From NCBI GenBank assembly GCA_028690485.1, contig JAQVBD010000006.1:1-64000 (forward strand): a stretch of 64,000 nt of DNA, in the 5' to 3' direction. The notes beneath the pieces are model-generated. The model was not told where the DNA came from and did not search any database. It saw only the letters and a list, made by a program, of their open reading frames with translations. Source of the stretch: Endomicrobiaceae bacterium (GTDB lineage Bacteria > Elusimicrobiota > Endomicrobiia > Endomicrobiales > Endomicrobiaceae). Both the position numbers and the translations under genes were made by a program. Position 1 is the first letter of the stretch. Each line of letters begins with the position of its first letter. Positions 15,001 through 21,400 of this stretch are shown in pieces.

Positions 15001-18000
15001 TTTTTATGCAACAAAATATGACACAGGAACAGGCTGAAATTACGTTCGAGAACTTGATGTTGCCTGATTTAATAACAAACCAGAAAGAAAAAGATGGTGT
15101 AAAATATACACAATTAGAAGGAGCATTGGGTTCATCAACATTGAACATGAATGCAGGTTTAGAAGTTTTGAGAAGACAAAATCCGGCAGTTAATAATTTA
15201 ATGAATAGTATCCTAGGACAGAATAAACCGCTAGTACAAATAGTAAATGCAAATACAGGTCTTAGAGATATGGTATTTACACCGGTCAAATTTGCAACAG
15301 ATTTCTGGATACAATTTACAAATGGTCAAGTTAAAAATGGTGTATGGACAAGTAAATCATCAAAAGGTCACGGTGCAGTTAATGTTGCAGCTGAAGGGAA
15401 ATCATATAAAGATGTATCTTATATGTTAAAGTACTGGAGAGATTGTTTAATTACAGGACTTTCTAACCTTTATGTAAATTCTCAATTATCAAAAGATAAA
15501 GATGGAAAAGTATCAGGATTAGAAAATGATGAAAAGATTGATAATGCAGATAAACAGGGTATTGTTAAGATGAAAAACGTTGTATTGAAATCTGATGTAA
15601 CAATTAACAATAGAACTGATAAAGAATTACTATTAAGACCTGACTTAATGTCATTATGCGGATTCCCTGTCGAAAACGGGAAAACAGTGTTAGAAAATGT
15701 TAAAGTAGTTGCATTCGAAAAGACAGACGGAAGCATATCTTTATCCGTTGTTAAGTATAAAAAATCAGAAGATGGAAGTTTAAGAGAAGATACAGTTAAG
15801 TCTTATTCAACAGGATTAGTAAGTGCTGATGAATTCGGAGAAAATAATATGTATATTGTTCCATTTGAAGTTTCTTCTTCTGAAGCAACTCCAAATGTTG
15901 ATGATACAAGAAAAAATTCATCATCAAAATCAGCACAAGATTATAATAAAGCATTAAATGAGATAGCATCTCTTACAAATGCAAAATATCATCTTGATAT
16001 AACAATTTCAGGTGAAGAATATGAAAAGAGATTAATGCAGGATATAGAAAGAATAAAAGAAGAAACTAAAAAAATAGTTGAATCACCGGTTAGAGCAGAT
16101 ACCGAGAGATTAATAAATGAGTTAAGACAGGCAAAAATATTAGCAGAAAAAGCTCAAGAAAAAGCTTGGAGAGAACAAGTTATTTTTAAATCAACTAATA
16201 ATAAAAAAGGTGAAGATTTAATTAACAGAGCTAATTATGTATTTGGTTTAGCGGAAAAAGAAATGGGTAATTATCCTTCTGCAATAGCTCTTTATAGAAT
16301 ATCACAAAAACAATATGAAGAAGCTGTATCTGCATATAATATTTTATTGTTGCCTGAAGCAGATAAATCATCAATAGTAACAACAGCTAAAACATCTACA
16401 AAAGAAACAGCAAAAGTAACAGTAAAACCATATGCATTGGCAACAGGAATATCACAAGAAATAGCAAATGTTTCTTTTGGTACAAGAACTTTGCCGGATA
16501 CATTAAAAATTACTCCTCAACTTGTTGTAGATGCTGATATGAATGGCTATAAGAAATTGTTTGCTATACCAATTAGAATCTCTGGTAAGATACTTAAAGT
16601 TGATGCAAATATGTCAGTATCTGATGATGGTGAAATATCAGTTCTATTTAGTCTTAATGCAAAATCAAAAGATATGTTTGAAGCTATGTTAAAAGGTAAA
16701 TCATCAGAAGAAATTCAAAAGATCACACAAGAAATTACAGATATGTATACCGTAGCTTATTATGGAAGACTTAATTCTGATGGCTTTGCAAGACAGAAAT
16801 TTTTGAAGTATGTATTAGGTGGAAAATTTACATTCAGTTTCTTCAATAATACTGATATTGCAAAGTTTAAAGCTGATATAGAAAAAGCATATAGAGAATC
16901 AATAGAGAATATCGGTAAATACAGCGATGATGCTTTATTTAAAGAGTTTATAGAAACTGAAATTAATCAGTCAGTAATACCTGCAGGAAGAAAAGAAGTG
17001 GATGTTAAAATGACAAAATTATCAAATTTAATTAAAACATTGGAACATTCAAGAAATTCAGGTGTAACAGCAATAAATCTTGATGCTGAAGGTTTATCAC
17101 AAGCAGATACTATAACAGCAATTAGAATAATAAGAGATTATGGTCTTGATGTTAACATTATAATCAATATTCAAAATGTTACTGATATAAATACTGAAAT
17201 AGAAAAAATTAATGCTATGAAGGGTTTAACAGGTGTAAGATTTATTTCGGACGGTTCTATCTCTCAAATAGAACAAATGGTACCGGAATTTAATTTTGCA
17301 TTAGTTCCAAATATTTCAGTAGATTTCGGGGAAAATATTAATTCAAAAGAAGTAGAAAAAGCAAAAGGCTATGTAGAGTTCATAAAAGCAAAAGGTTATG
17401 AACTAGTACTTAATTTGGATACATTATCTCCTGAAATCACAAAAACTGTTAAAGATATTGAAATGTTCATGACTTCATTAGGAATCACAGAACTTATAGA
17501 GAATGGGAAATTTATTCCTAAATTTAATTCTGATAAAACAATTAAGAGTAATGCTATTGCTCAAAGATTCCTACAAGGCAGAAATATAATTGCTGTTGCT
17601 GTTGAAACTTCAATGGCTAAGTATTCTGATATAACAAAACAAATAATTTTTGGTGATAAAATAAAACAAAGTTATAACAGAGGAATGTCAGTTGAATTAT
17701 ATGATGCATTTAATGCAAATACTGATTTTACATCATATGCAAAAATATTAGGAGATAAGACATTATCTTTTGGAAAATTAAAAGAAATGTATAAGAATGA
17801 TGTTCGTCAACAACTTACAGAAATTGCAAAAAATGCTGTTGAATCAATACTTTATACAGAAGCTGAAGAAAATTTGACAGATGCTCAAAAAACTGAAAAA
17901 GTATCAATGGTAAGACAATTATTAAGTGGTATGATTAGCTCATATGTAGAAAGAGAAGTATTTTCAAAATTGTTAAGTGAAAGAGAAATTAATATCAGCG

Positions 18001-18350
18001 AAATGAATACATCTGATAGAAAGTATATCAGATATTTAACAACACAACTTTTAATTTCCGGTATATCAGTAGAAGATATAATAAACAGATTGGAAAATAT
18101 TCAACATAGTAAAACATTATCTTTGACTGAGATAAAACAAGCATTAAAATTTGACATAACAAGAGTATTAAAAGATCTTAATGTATCAGACATAATAATT
18201 GAGCCTGTTGCTAAAGCACAAGTAGCAAAGACATTGGAAAATATAGATACGATTCTTGCATCAACAGATAGGTTGTTAGATGTAAATGCTTTAAATAAGA
18301 GCTTGTCAGTATCTGTAGATGGAGTAAAAGGTATATTAAGTGCAGCATAG
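1..18350 (+). CDS. Giant membrane polysaccharide synthase: repeats + GT48-like glucan synthase + two UDP-glucose pyrophosphorylase domains (5' partial)
   Basis: The frame is already open at base 3, so the start lies upstream; at least 6115 residues are visible. Order: tandem repeats (3-1715), three YFEV-type repeats (about 1740-2240), Ser/Thr-rich linkers around an amphipathic Trp-rich helix (2360-2600), a long beta-rich probably extracytoplasmic part (2600-6180), a first membrane helix (about 6210-6275), a GT48-like core with two membrane clusters (6300-11350), two UDPGP domains (11610-15900), a TPR-like helical part (15930-16350) and a C-terminal region ending ILSAA. GT48 enzymes polymerise UDP-glucose into beta-1,3-glucan, and UDPGP enzymes make UDP-glucose from UTP and glucose-1-phosphate. 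I infer a self-supplying glucan synthase in the inner membrane. Domain calls rest on remembered family motifs; the linkage made and the activity of either UDPGP copy are unproven. Confidence 0.85.
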   Translation, partial: DAYPSTEVNYAEVKTNIAADAKASALFLSRYGYSINDATEAQLKAIFPDGASIDQFFMDAYPSTNETVNALVDGLMSYFGISKATAMGIIFPEWKDADGNTQSEDRSGWTLAQLKAAYQSYLDQQAKDAKVNALVDGLMSYFGISKATAMGIIFPEWKDADGNTQSEDRSGWTLAQLKAAYQSYLDQQAKDAKVNALVDGLMSYFGISKATAMGIIFPEWKDADGNTQSEDRSGWTLSQLKAAYQSYLDQQAKDAKVNALVSGLMSYFGISKATAMGIIFPEWKDADGKTQSEDRSGWTLSQLKAAYQSYLDQQAKDAKVNALVSGLMSYFGISKATAMGIIFPEWKDDDGKTQSEDRSGWTLSQLKAAYQSYLDQQAKDAKVNALVSGLMSYFGISKATAMGIIFPEWKDADGKTQSEDRSGWTLSQLKAAYQSYLDQQAKDAKVNALVDGLMSYFGISKEIAMGIIFPEWKDADGKTQSEDRSGWTLAQLKAAYQSYLDQQAKDAKVNALVDGLMSYFGISKETAMGIIFPEWKDADGKTQSEDRSGWTFAQLKAAYQSYLDQQAKDKAYNQRLNELEQKLKEAGYTVSRRGTENIYFEVSNNSGLVLKVYLEDFKDIESINKIFDTYAQLKAITGATVTYKADSNGNWYFEVKTSDCTLSVYPFDKSGNYTFDVNKTKQIIELYSKFKELDSKIYNVTIKTDENGYMYFEVTKNNVTVKIYPFDEAGNVVSIFNAYSIQQIVDVYMYNKLGEDNFGTDGTGFMQKRLDVRLDEAKAYFDQLNKNKETSQSSTVTSEEGTTTTTTTKLTFWDKISNFFVSIWNWVRSLFGLDPLALKEETTTTSSSPTESTEVSENTATESNVYSYEENGIKVEIKQTDTYDINGQKATVYVKVFYDAEGNYLGVEEFLNYNNEFYNRYISNEDGKVFSIESSIVDEQEDISFVYSENNIKTLSGALVSSLVESKLKENNYEVIGNIVYAVSNNKSLTQIGIGTVRINGSDTAVFIADPKLNADGTYSLSIVTEEGKVIAKVDSLKIMNSYGNITTDDIEYMLSNATKINNEEYYSFVVRNYDENLENNSKYEIHIDTDGNIYYTYDGRKVNINYGEFYAIKNAEAKAFNVTASGQISPVRIFVGENVVLHISDNETITVNTSLLEKYIQGSTTKITGKNQNGQTVTLTTANLNKMVSSFKEMGLSKEGDIWVSSSNVKFSFTDESKTNGILSVQSSENEYSNTKNYVATIVGYKDGLPIYQTEKTPVSQTFGMGYKDMLADSGFSYKVANIEGLFGEIKDYCGYNLSELTWSKTEVLSETGEVIQTSWAAYSDSSTPVIKITPDGYIDFSINYEYAGTVSSYKGQKLDCGIRYNLLNDDVNQDPMNLVSITGVGTVVLDLYKGYAFIEDRTADGYLTSKYYITMEDSSKLFSYEDDSITWQMTLDTYFADWMKISNSSDMENLITSVNSLGEGNIWSVTRVEKFAYYLEDCNLENLTDEEKSKLKTVSDEYSGALLSFLGIPLQTQTYLVDADGKITESLISESFFNGIDWEKQRIHSYEIIDTQIENETVQFRKYERETDFRGNVLQQYEIENGQYVSGVIVPEYDQYGIGLKSYAVVFEDGKAYVTSSTNFNGRISANTIVYENNVNTVLFAHERTQIEDLNPLGISDDMLDVTTGNMFSLEELLLTEDGDLKDTDKIQSEKSYILNNAEGRNVITLSNLMVDENGSIIKAESESDATDFEKQFGYPSIISYSKYSQEEVTIDNERRQLNIGHPTVVVSYAYNDSLNFDQYGAKDKNGNLVTDVTDVINNSNYISKMNNLQIVNTGTEANKVISLVYTVYTNPNFNMDNAFDGLVRRFQINNDSVFNEQKATVAKYISQMSGLKAVSFKSDGLKYFEIYDYMASQTVFGSINMNTYEVNVLNRMGRAQYGYLINNDNTNFVKDSERKDWAEFIDDLSVVDNTVTSIENENNSSLAELVSDVKTRNLVPFDKNGIRISRVWSDMYISYENGTRYVNHNYYEVNHLNTGDNPAMTRFRYIYDDNGVLVRKEQSEIFSDWFGEFNKFWVGLQSFYAQNKVLATIIFTIIPVLGIAFTFKLASAKREYKKKKKMIMDSLNAPRISGPEASSTLAQPKIISPELKQSASDLILDKYEKLWGVRNDYLKRAINSTFISRFIKNDSGITNTTDNLTDAISKSLLSTGNVDQVMFDDYRWWIRNVMSQTIQVGNRDNFIKENTGSFTQEDLVLFYYIYIATMNMRQDDMAFRNMLFFNAKKMIQEGKTNQIGLMIDTESARFLNIVENGLSIQQQVGQMEAMNAVKSNKKLQKAIAFYKKNKAEIDELESKYKKAGADDANFEKLTDVMDGYFKKYGFRTLFGVKGAGGRGKMKPDETLTYYDIDAIFRKPAYVNAYNNMISNYVESGEYQRVNSNNTDARKLSFEPKMLPFRAYIPHSGNLFGITNLLGLSQALTNLKGVVVMWLTNLSLVGGIITFMQVLGSVGVLSAIGFGGLFIVAGLALTGLVYGGLVIIGKALQKNTVNEFYGKTVDNSQDRGLESKDRDDIKTAKKAMVKRWAGVLSVKTIWEVFLLNTVVSSIITTLGGFSSITAMSLTGIGLMSLVNPVLLFAVISLLGISTYIGLIRPMTKRVNKWFTDIKTGKIKETSFTKKYPKLADITMKALPHVLAIGTTVAMISGFYGLFSIATGFVFIGLLILPFVLFTFLDFFGFWDVFKAISILITRQKAGYFVGKQWQSFQKFLGAVGTADINTNIEKIQNSEFFKEWESTFLPENVAVKLSENQKMVIFAKYFNQIIMSYYRTGKISADEYAKYVFDFSEYNGGNSFDREITKVPDLSTAPKAFGARELFYRLHQETSARAIQGFRNPNLKDISISALIPTFDEGVTYLLDVKEGKTGEKLNSDTLNPDGNTLLTHLMNVYEGEFANMITRVENGIDFRGRAKTLTEDDKEVIEQMKGMFDSTGNVIKGKKLRRADGTELPDCWVKQEISRWADEKLQPLSPTQLGILNLREALDFLAEVEFSSERNGMNDQDWNKYIHGLANNSFEFISGYQNFGAVYKDGDSSKAGEGINDSRIIGLFENIKENRDIIVPVMHQQEYDFKKYKALKDIQKRNLASSYDLTLISEIEKTDIGKDWLATDTDNGKKFKLTSFRHLKAEDVSYAKYVELKNKIEKNNATIAEKALFDAINAEIAKEKVKYEKWEKTGREKSIVEGFKNNGIKAIFDNNNGILTTVVFDDSGTTISPFHGVMGMGKVDHHTHLEGDVSKDFLLQMDMNQNLFVQSALTFFGALQPLLQDEEVYNVSLLEQIPTKRLTSVGAKGASAEEGFNASHKDMNELWQLHMYGHPNLLRTRFIQSFSGQSKGLVSEDATAGKSAKVKGGKTVALDGYVVEKTREAEVPSFTGMFTKFSSGSAEMNQSSYIYEYNKALRKGFGFIGGLTAEATDFIAGPGFYAKERLVTITVKVFLSAILLLGISGFSGFNFAFLLALIGITLSQTSALTGMVKDLYTFGESFKKWAGKLITNFSYFVTQIQTHSYGYDAGLAGRSAHVNTGRGSGTMFSQILPSMITEKVGVAASDEVKSKAKEKALASAKKEGKNGIAMFDSHLTTSVSNILIIASAILLSASSSFALSILYILIPFGVILGQTQLKQGFNIFQYDSKVVFSNMVKEFKRWLDISFSPNIKEVTNDEGETSFVVRPEMSRVLAFIVGGITLSVLFAANTLGFLIKSVNKIGYKIGQYFAKTKNGYKNTLYGFSPFVIILVILALPLIPSIISGYKEQKKIINDNKEKIKTLKAEVESLIAGSEETNEELTIKKQELESVMLTSYTRSKIEELLKKYDVKAKTEEISKTEEGTVQTTDIKININDEAAVNALIEKVISEQGSKWDDASKSIFRSTRKEYIKQLREKARGAKTQQLVIGENFEALSRLASKDFSEVNFEQLENILNNKEYTEEARQTLVDVCLMNGGLGSSIARNDLIAAVKVYESAYKEAMKIEDKTRREKAIQELRNSLMDGTFLDKDFSGIKVQYGAKADDLFFVVKDKDGKAELKSIMQIKLEKLLAEKNSGIYKGIQIAMLVSPESEELVTALYDNNEGKINGVKEGKTLKDVISTGMERQDMYPVLQYNEETNEINFVTTAEGQAVDGAKPAPGGHGVWLATVVKRILNRTTNAVEKAVTIIGNSDALASGPIAQLIGYMTKNKVGIVIVSVDRESIDRKGGVFGLMTKEVLNEKGEVIKVIKVPTILELAQAKAANQAALFEELGLLPEKEGEEVLPQPFNSNTVFVNDVIMKKLHDGLLKLGMTEEEFDKLMLPDLMGNTKKGYTKIEGALGSSTLNMNANLEVLRIQNPKVNALMNSILGKDQQLVKIVNAKKELRDIVFTPVKFATDFWIQFTNGEIKNGVWRSKSPEGHGAVNVEAINNVKEKQYTDVSYFLKNWRGVDITRLSNLHVNGDDIKFNDVTMQGDVTVTNKTKNNLIVRNAALNNLSIIVNDDGFTISDKDGKSVANNFIQVIDGNNIIIEQVKSDEGVVESEAKAEQESEELLAVAGDSVVKAVNPIKSIQEIAVKVVEQTDSKVSISDEAAVNALVEKIVTEKGKDWSEAGKAIFRRTISKYVEQLNNEAKGLKSSKLVIGENFRPFAIVKGKIASLVQLANILKNDAYEKEAQKVNVDVDLMNGGIGSSIVRDGLIVAVRLFNEELAKAGQIKNEKEKQAKIAELQEQLKTLTFMDKVNSDAKAKYGAKADDLYFVTVDDDGKYELKSIMEAKLEHILSAKNSGTYANVRMVMLVSPESKPLVEDLYKKNAPGSDKSIKTALEADMEQQDMYPVVQYDKDAQKINFLVNDTDPKAPGGHGVWLATLMKRILNKKLNGAKSVSIIGNSDAMASGPISRLIGYMSKEKVGMVIISVDRESIDRKGGVFGLLEKEVRDTNGKVIDTVQVPTILELAQAKAAEQAGLFEQLGFRATDNAQPFNSNTVFINDAIMQQLHEGLISIFMQQNMTQEQAEITFENLMLPDLITNQKEKDGVKYTQLEGALGSSTLNMNAGLEVLRRQNPAVNNLMNSILGQNKPLVQIVNANTGLRDMVFTPVKFATDFWIQFTNGQVKNGVWTSKSSKGHGAVNVAAEGKSYKDVSYMLKYWRDCLITGLSNLYVNSQLSKDKDGKVSGLENDEKIDNADKQGIVKMKNVVLKSDVTINNRTDKELLLRPDLMSLCGFPVENGKTVLENVKVVAFEKTDGSISLSVVKYKKSEDGSLREDTVKSYSTGLVSADEFGENNMYIVPFEVSSSEATPNVDDTRKNSSSKSAQDYNKALNEIASLTNAKYHLDITISGEEYEKRLMQDIERIKEETKKIVESPVRADTERLINELRQAKILAEKAQEKAWREQVIFKSTNNKKGEDLINRANYVFGLAEKEMGNYPSAIALYRISQKQYEEAVSAYNILLLPEADKSSIVTTAKTSTKETAKVTVKPYALATGISQEIANVSFGTRTLPDTLKITPQLVVDADMNGYKKLFAIPIRISGKILKVDANMSVSDDGEISVLFSLNAKSKDMFEAMLKGKSSEEIQKITQEITDMYTVAYYGRLNSDGFARQKFLKYVLGGKFTFSFFNNTDIAKFKADIEKAYRESIENIGKYSDDALFKEFIETEINQSVIPAGRKEVDVKMTKLSNLIKTLEHSRNSGVTAINLDAEGLSQADTITAIRIIRDYGLDVNIIINIQNVTDINTEIEKINAMKGLTGVRFISDGSISQIEQMVPEFNFALVPNISVDFGENINSKEVEKAKGYVEFIKAKGYELVLNLDTLSPEITKTVKDIEMFMTSLGITELIENGKFIPKFNSDKTIKSNAIAQRFLQGRNIIAVAVETSMAKYSDITKQIIFGDKIKQSYNRGMSVELYDAFNANTDFTSYAKILGDKTLSFGKLKEMYKNDVRQQLTEIAKNAVESILYTEAEENLTDAQKTEKVSMVRQLLSGMISSYVEREVFSKLLSEREINISEMNTSDRKYIRYLTTQLLISGISVEDIINRLENIQHSKTLSLTEIKQALKFDITRVLKDLNVSDIIIEPVAKAQVAKTLENIDTILASTDRLLDVNALNKSLSVSVDGVKGILSAA
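3..203 (+). repeat. 58-residue (174 bp) repeat unit preceding the main repeat array
   Basis: DAYPST is encoded at base 3 and again at base 177, a period of 174 bp or 58 residues. The window therefore opens inside a second, older repeat type. The unit shares a skeleton with the 63-residue repeats that follow (a hydrophobic helix, an S-x-x-x-AT motif, IFP, then a Leu/Phe-rich helix), so the two repeat types probably share an ancestor. The number of copies upstream cannot be seen. Confidence 0.7.
204..1715 (+). repeat. Eight tandem 189-bp (63-aa) repeats
   Basis: Units start at 204, 393, 582, 771, 960, 1149, 1338 and 1527, in frame with the giant gene. Each encodes VNALVDGLMSYFGISKATAM, then an IIFPEW motif, an acidic loop with SEDRSGWT and a helix ending in LDQQAKDAK. 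Copies 1 and 2 look identical at DNA level, as do copies 4 and 6, while copy 5 between them differs (for example a DD pair in the acidic loop). Copies 7 and 8 are the most diverged, and copy 8 ends in KDKAYNQ. This points to recent unequal recombination and probably variable copy number. The role is unknown; a stalk or binding array outside the cell is plausible. Confidence 0.95.
1740..2240 (+). repeat. Three degenerate YFEV-type protein repeats
   Basis: The codons for YFEV recur at 1797, 1956 and 2133 (spacings of 53 and 59 residues). Each is followed by a strand with a VY or IYPFD-like motif and then by a helix (IFDTYAQLKAI, IIELYSKFKEL, IVDVYMYNKL). The units are too diverged to align at DNA level, unlike the neighbouring 189-bp repeats. 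They probably form small alpha/beta modules between the repeat stalk and the Ser/Thr-rich linker. Confidence 0.65.
6300..11350 (+). other. GT48-like (FKS1/callose synthase) glucan synthase core within the giant protein
   Basis: Two membrane clusters (about 7340-8200 and 10395-11345) flank a soluble block (8200-10390), the FKS/callose synthase plan. Motifs in GT48 order are: TYYDIDAIFRKP (about 7165-7200; FKS1 has YDDVNQLFWYP); SALIPTFDEG (about 8650; SVLTPHY); a DMNQN motif after KVDHHTHLEG (9785-9860; KSDNQNH then DANQDNY); HMYGHPNLLRTRF followed by SEDATAG (10045-10140; HYGHPDF then NEDIYAG); YNKALRKGFGF (about 10300; KGRDLGF); AGPGFYAKERL (about 10365-10400; GMGEQMLSRE); a loop with NTGRGSGT (about 10675; IGTGRGF). 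A cytoplasmic active site using UDP-glucose is expected from the family. I compared against remembered fungal and plant sequences, so the linkage made remains uncertain. Confidence 0.8.
11610..13540 (+). other. First UDP-glucose pyrophosphorylase (UDPGP) domain in the giant protein
   Basis: It follows the last membrane helix and so probably lies in the cytoplasm. Motifs match eukaryotic-type UGPase (UGP2) in order: MNGGLGSS (about 11920; UGP2 has LNGGLGTS), PGGHGVWLA (about 12470; PPGHGD), IGNSDALASG (about 12560; SNIDNLGAT), RKGGVFG (about 12670; KGG), FNSNTVFVN (about 12855; FNTNNLW), KIEGALGSS (about 13000; LETAVGAA) and FTPVKFATDFW (about 13160; LPVKTTSDL, whose Lys is conserved). A beta-strand-rich tail follows (SNLHVNG..MQGDVTV), like the UGP2 C-terminal beta-helix. 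The usual CKGPKS stretch after the glycine loop is not seen here, so activity needs proof. Confidence 0.8.
13750..15900 (+). other. Second UDP-glucose pyrophosphorylase (UDPGP) domain in the giant protein
   Basis: This is a diverged tandem copy of the preceding domain: both open with ISDEAAVNAL or INDEAAVNAL and share MNGG(L/I)GSS (about 14045), APGGHGVWLAT (about 14570), IGNSDA(L/M)ASG (about 14658), SVDRESIDRKGGVFG (about 14740), FNSNTVF, GALGSSTLNMNA (about 15118) and FTPVKFATDFWIQF (about 15280). All the main motifs survive in both copies, so neither looks like a dead remnant. DNA-level divergence is large, so the duplication is old. It carries an insertion around LISIFMQQNMTQEQAE and a longer linker after the beta-helix. 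Either copy could prefer another UDP-sugar, or the pair could act as an internal dimer. Confidence 0.8.
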
Positions 18351-18364
18351 AATATTTGCTAAAA

Positions 18365-18392
18365 ATGATGGAGCCAGTAATGGCTCCATCAT
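18365..18392 (+). terminator. Hairpin after giant gene 1
   Basis: A perfect 12-bp stem (atgatggagcca / tggctccatcat) with a GTAA loop sits 15 bases after the stop. No T-run follows, so it may be an mRNA 3' stabiliser or a weak terminator rather than a classical intrinsic one. Confidence 0.6.
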
Positions 18393-18442
18393 ACAGAGTA
18401 ATTCAAAAATGATAAAAATCTTTTATTAGGTGGTAAAGAATC

Positions 18443-21400
18443 TTGCTAAAAATTAACAAACAACAAATAAAAAAAATGTGTGCGATAATAACGGCAACAT
18501 GTTTTTCTATTACAATAGTAAGTAATAATATATTGGGTAGTACACAAATTGATACTCAAAATGTTAAAGATAATTATTTTTTATCACAAAATAGCATAAA
18601 TACTAAAAGTATAGTATCAGAAAAATATGGTAAAGTTACTTCATTTAATGATGCAAATAGTGATACTGTTGTTATTAATATACAAGATTTACATTGTGAT
18701 TACGGTGTGCAAAAAAATATATCAGCCTTAATAAAAGAATTAAATAAGCAAAATTTTGTTCAAAATGTATATGTTGAAGGCGGGGTAGGAAATATAGATA
18801 CAGGTTTCCTGTCAAATTTAAATGTAGATTATAAAGAAAGAATTTTAGAAAATCTTCTAAAAATGGGCAGTCTTACAGGAGCAGAATATTATTCAATAAT
18901 AAATAATAAAGAAGGATTTTTAAAAGGTGTAGAAAATAAGGACTTGCATAGAGAAAATATAGCAAGGTTAGTTAATGTATTAAATAATAAAAGTAAAAAT
19001 TTAAAATATTTATCAAAGATTAATAGCGAAATAGATTTTTTAAAAGCAAAAAATTTAAGTTCAAATAATAAAAAATTTAATAAATTAATATCAAAATATG
19101 AACAAGGGAAAATAACACAGGATCAATATTTCAGATATTTAATTTCTTATTTAAAAGAAAGTAAAATAAGTATAAATAAATACCCTAATTTATCTATATA
19201 TTTAGGATTATCACAAGATAGTAAAGGACTAGATTTTAATAAAGTAACAAATCAATTAGAAAAAATAGTTCAAACAATAAAAAGTACAGTTAGTTACGAA
19301 GAATATACGAGATTTTTAAAGATGACAGATAATATGTCGAATGTACAAACTTTAAAAGGCAGTATAGAAGCATTTTGTAATGTAGAAAATATTGTATTAA
19401 AAAACAAATACCCGGATTTATATAGTTTCTTGTCTTTAAGAAATAAAGTGGTAAATTTTAATCCAATAGAATTGGTTAAAGAAGAAAGAGAACTAGTAGA
19501 TGTTGTAAGAACTTATTTATCTGAAGACAAAGTAGATTTAGAAGTTGCATATTTAAGTGATTTTCAAAAATATTTTTCAGGATATTTAACAACAAATTTA
19601 ACGGCTGCCCAATGGAGATATTTCCAAATAGGTATAAATAAGTTTAAAGAATTATATGCAAAATATTCGATATCAAATGATGTTGCAAAATTAAACAAAG
19701 AATTTGAACAATTAAATAAATTTTATGAAATAAATACATACAGAAATGAAATATTTGTAGAAAATATGCATTTGGGATCTAAGAATCAAATTCAAAATGA
19801 ACAAGAAAAAAGATCACCATTTGAAATTTTACAGAATGCTAAAAATATAGTAATTTTGGTAGCTGGCGGTTATCATACTGTCGGTGTTAATAAAATATTA
19901 AATGAAAAAAATATTAGTAATATTACAATAACTCCTAGTGTATTGAATTCGACAGAACAATCAAAACAAAATTATGAATTTATAGCAAAACAGCAGTCAA
20001 TACAGGGTCAAACAATAGCTTTAGGCTTATTGGCAAATGCAACACAAAAAGAACAAATCCAACAGATAGTTCAATCTTTATTTTTAGGTCAGAAATTAGA
20101 TGGTATAAATATTTCAATTTTAGTTGAACAGTTAAATCAGGTTTTTGATCAGAAAATAAAAATAAAAAATTTAATTGAAGAAAATAAATTAGAGTTTACA
20201 CTGGAAGACGGGAATGTTTATAAAATAGATATAAATCAAGATATATCTAGACTTGTTAATGAACAAGAAGTAAAAGAAATGCCATCTTCTGTCTTAACAC
20301 AAGTAACAGATGAAAAACTAAAAGATATTACAAATTTAGTTTTAAGAACGACATTTAATATGGGGCAAGAAATATTTGCACCACAGATATATCAAATAAG
20401 TAAAGAAGTTTGTGTATTTATGGTTGAAAATAAATGGTATTTAGGCAATGGTGCAATATGGAATATAGCAAATTCACAATATAATGGACAAAATTTAGAT
20501 GGTGTTGAACCGGTAATATATGAATATATGCCTGAAACAATGCAGTCAGCTCTTTTAGAAAAAGAACAAAATAATAATTTAAATACTTCAGCTAAAAAAG
20601 ATAAACAATCTTTTGGACAAATAGTTCAAAAAACGATGAGAACTATTGTTTTGCCTTTGTTACTGATTTTTATTATGTTGTCATCAACAGCTTGCAGTAT
20701 TTTTACGGATCAAAATGATCCGACTTCACAGGTGCAGATAGGACAAACAATAACTCTTACCGATTCAGAAAAACAGTTTCAGGAAAATATAGAAGAACAA
20801 TTAGAAGATTATTATGCCGGTAATGGTGGGTATAAATCTTTTATTTATGAAGATATGAGTTCTGAGAATCAGTCAGTGCTGTCTTTTGATCAGAGACTTG
20901 CATTACAAAAATTACAAAATTTATATGACCAGTCATTGGTTGCATTAAGTTATATGCAGATGGGAGAGATTGATGAAGCTGAGAAAGTTTTAACAGCAAT
21001 AAATGGCAACAAAGTATTGTATAAATCAAATTTGGAAGACATTCAGTCAACCGGAGAAGTTATCTGGGTTGGTATAGCGGCAGAACAATATAAAATATTA
21101 ACAGGCAGTGATAAGTTTGATGATTTAATAGCTAGAGTTGATAAGTTTTTATATTCAGTTTCAGTGCAGGGTGGGGGTTATGTAGGGCAGAAAGGAAATG
21201 CATTATGGGTATCGACAGAACATATACTTGATGTTATTGCTTATTATAATTTAAAAACTGTTTATGATTCTTCAGATGAAACAAAGCAAAAACTTACAGA
21301 ATCTTCTCAATATTTGTACAATAATTTGTATATCGAAAGTGAAGGTAGATTTAGAAGAGGATTTGAGGATAATAATTCAGTTTTAGATACATGTGCTTGG

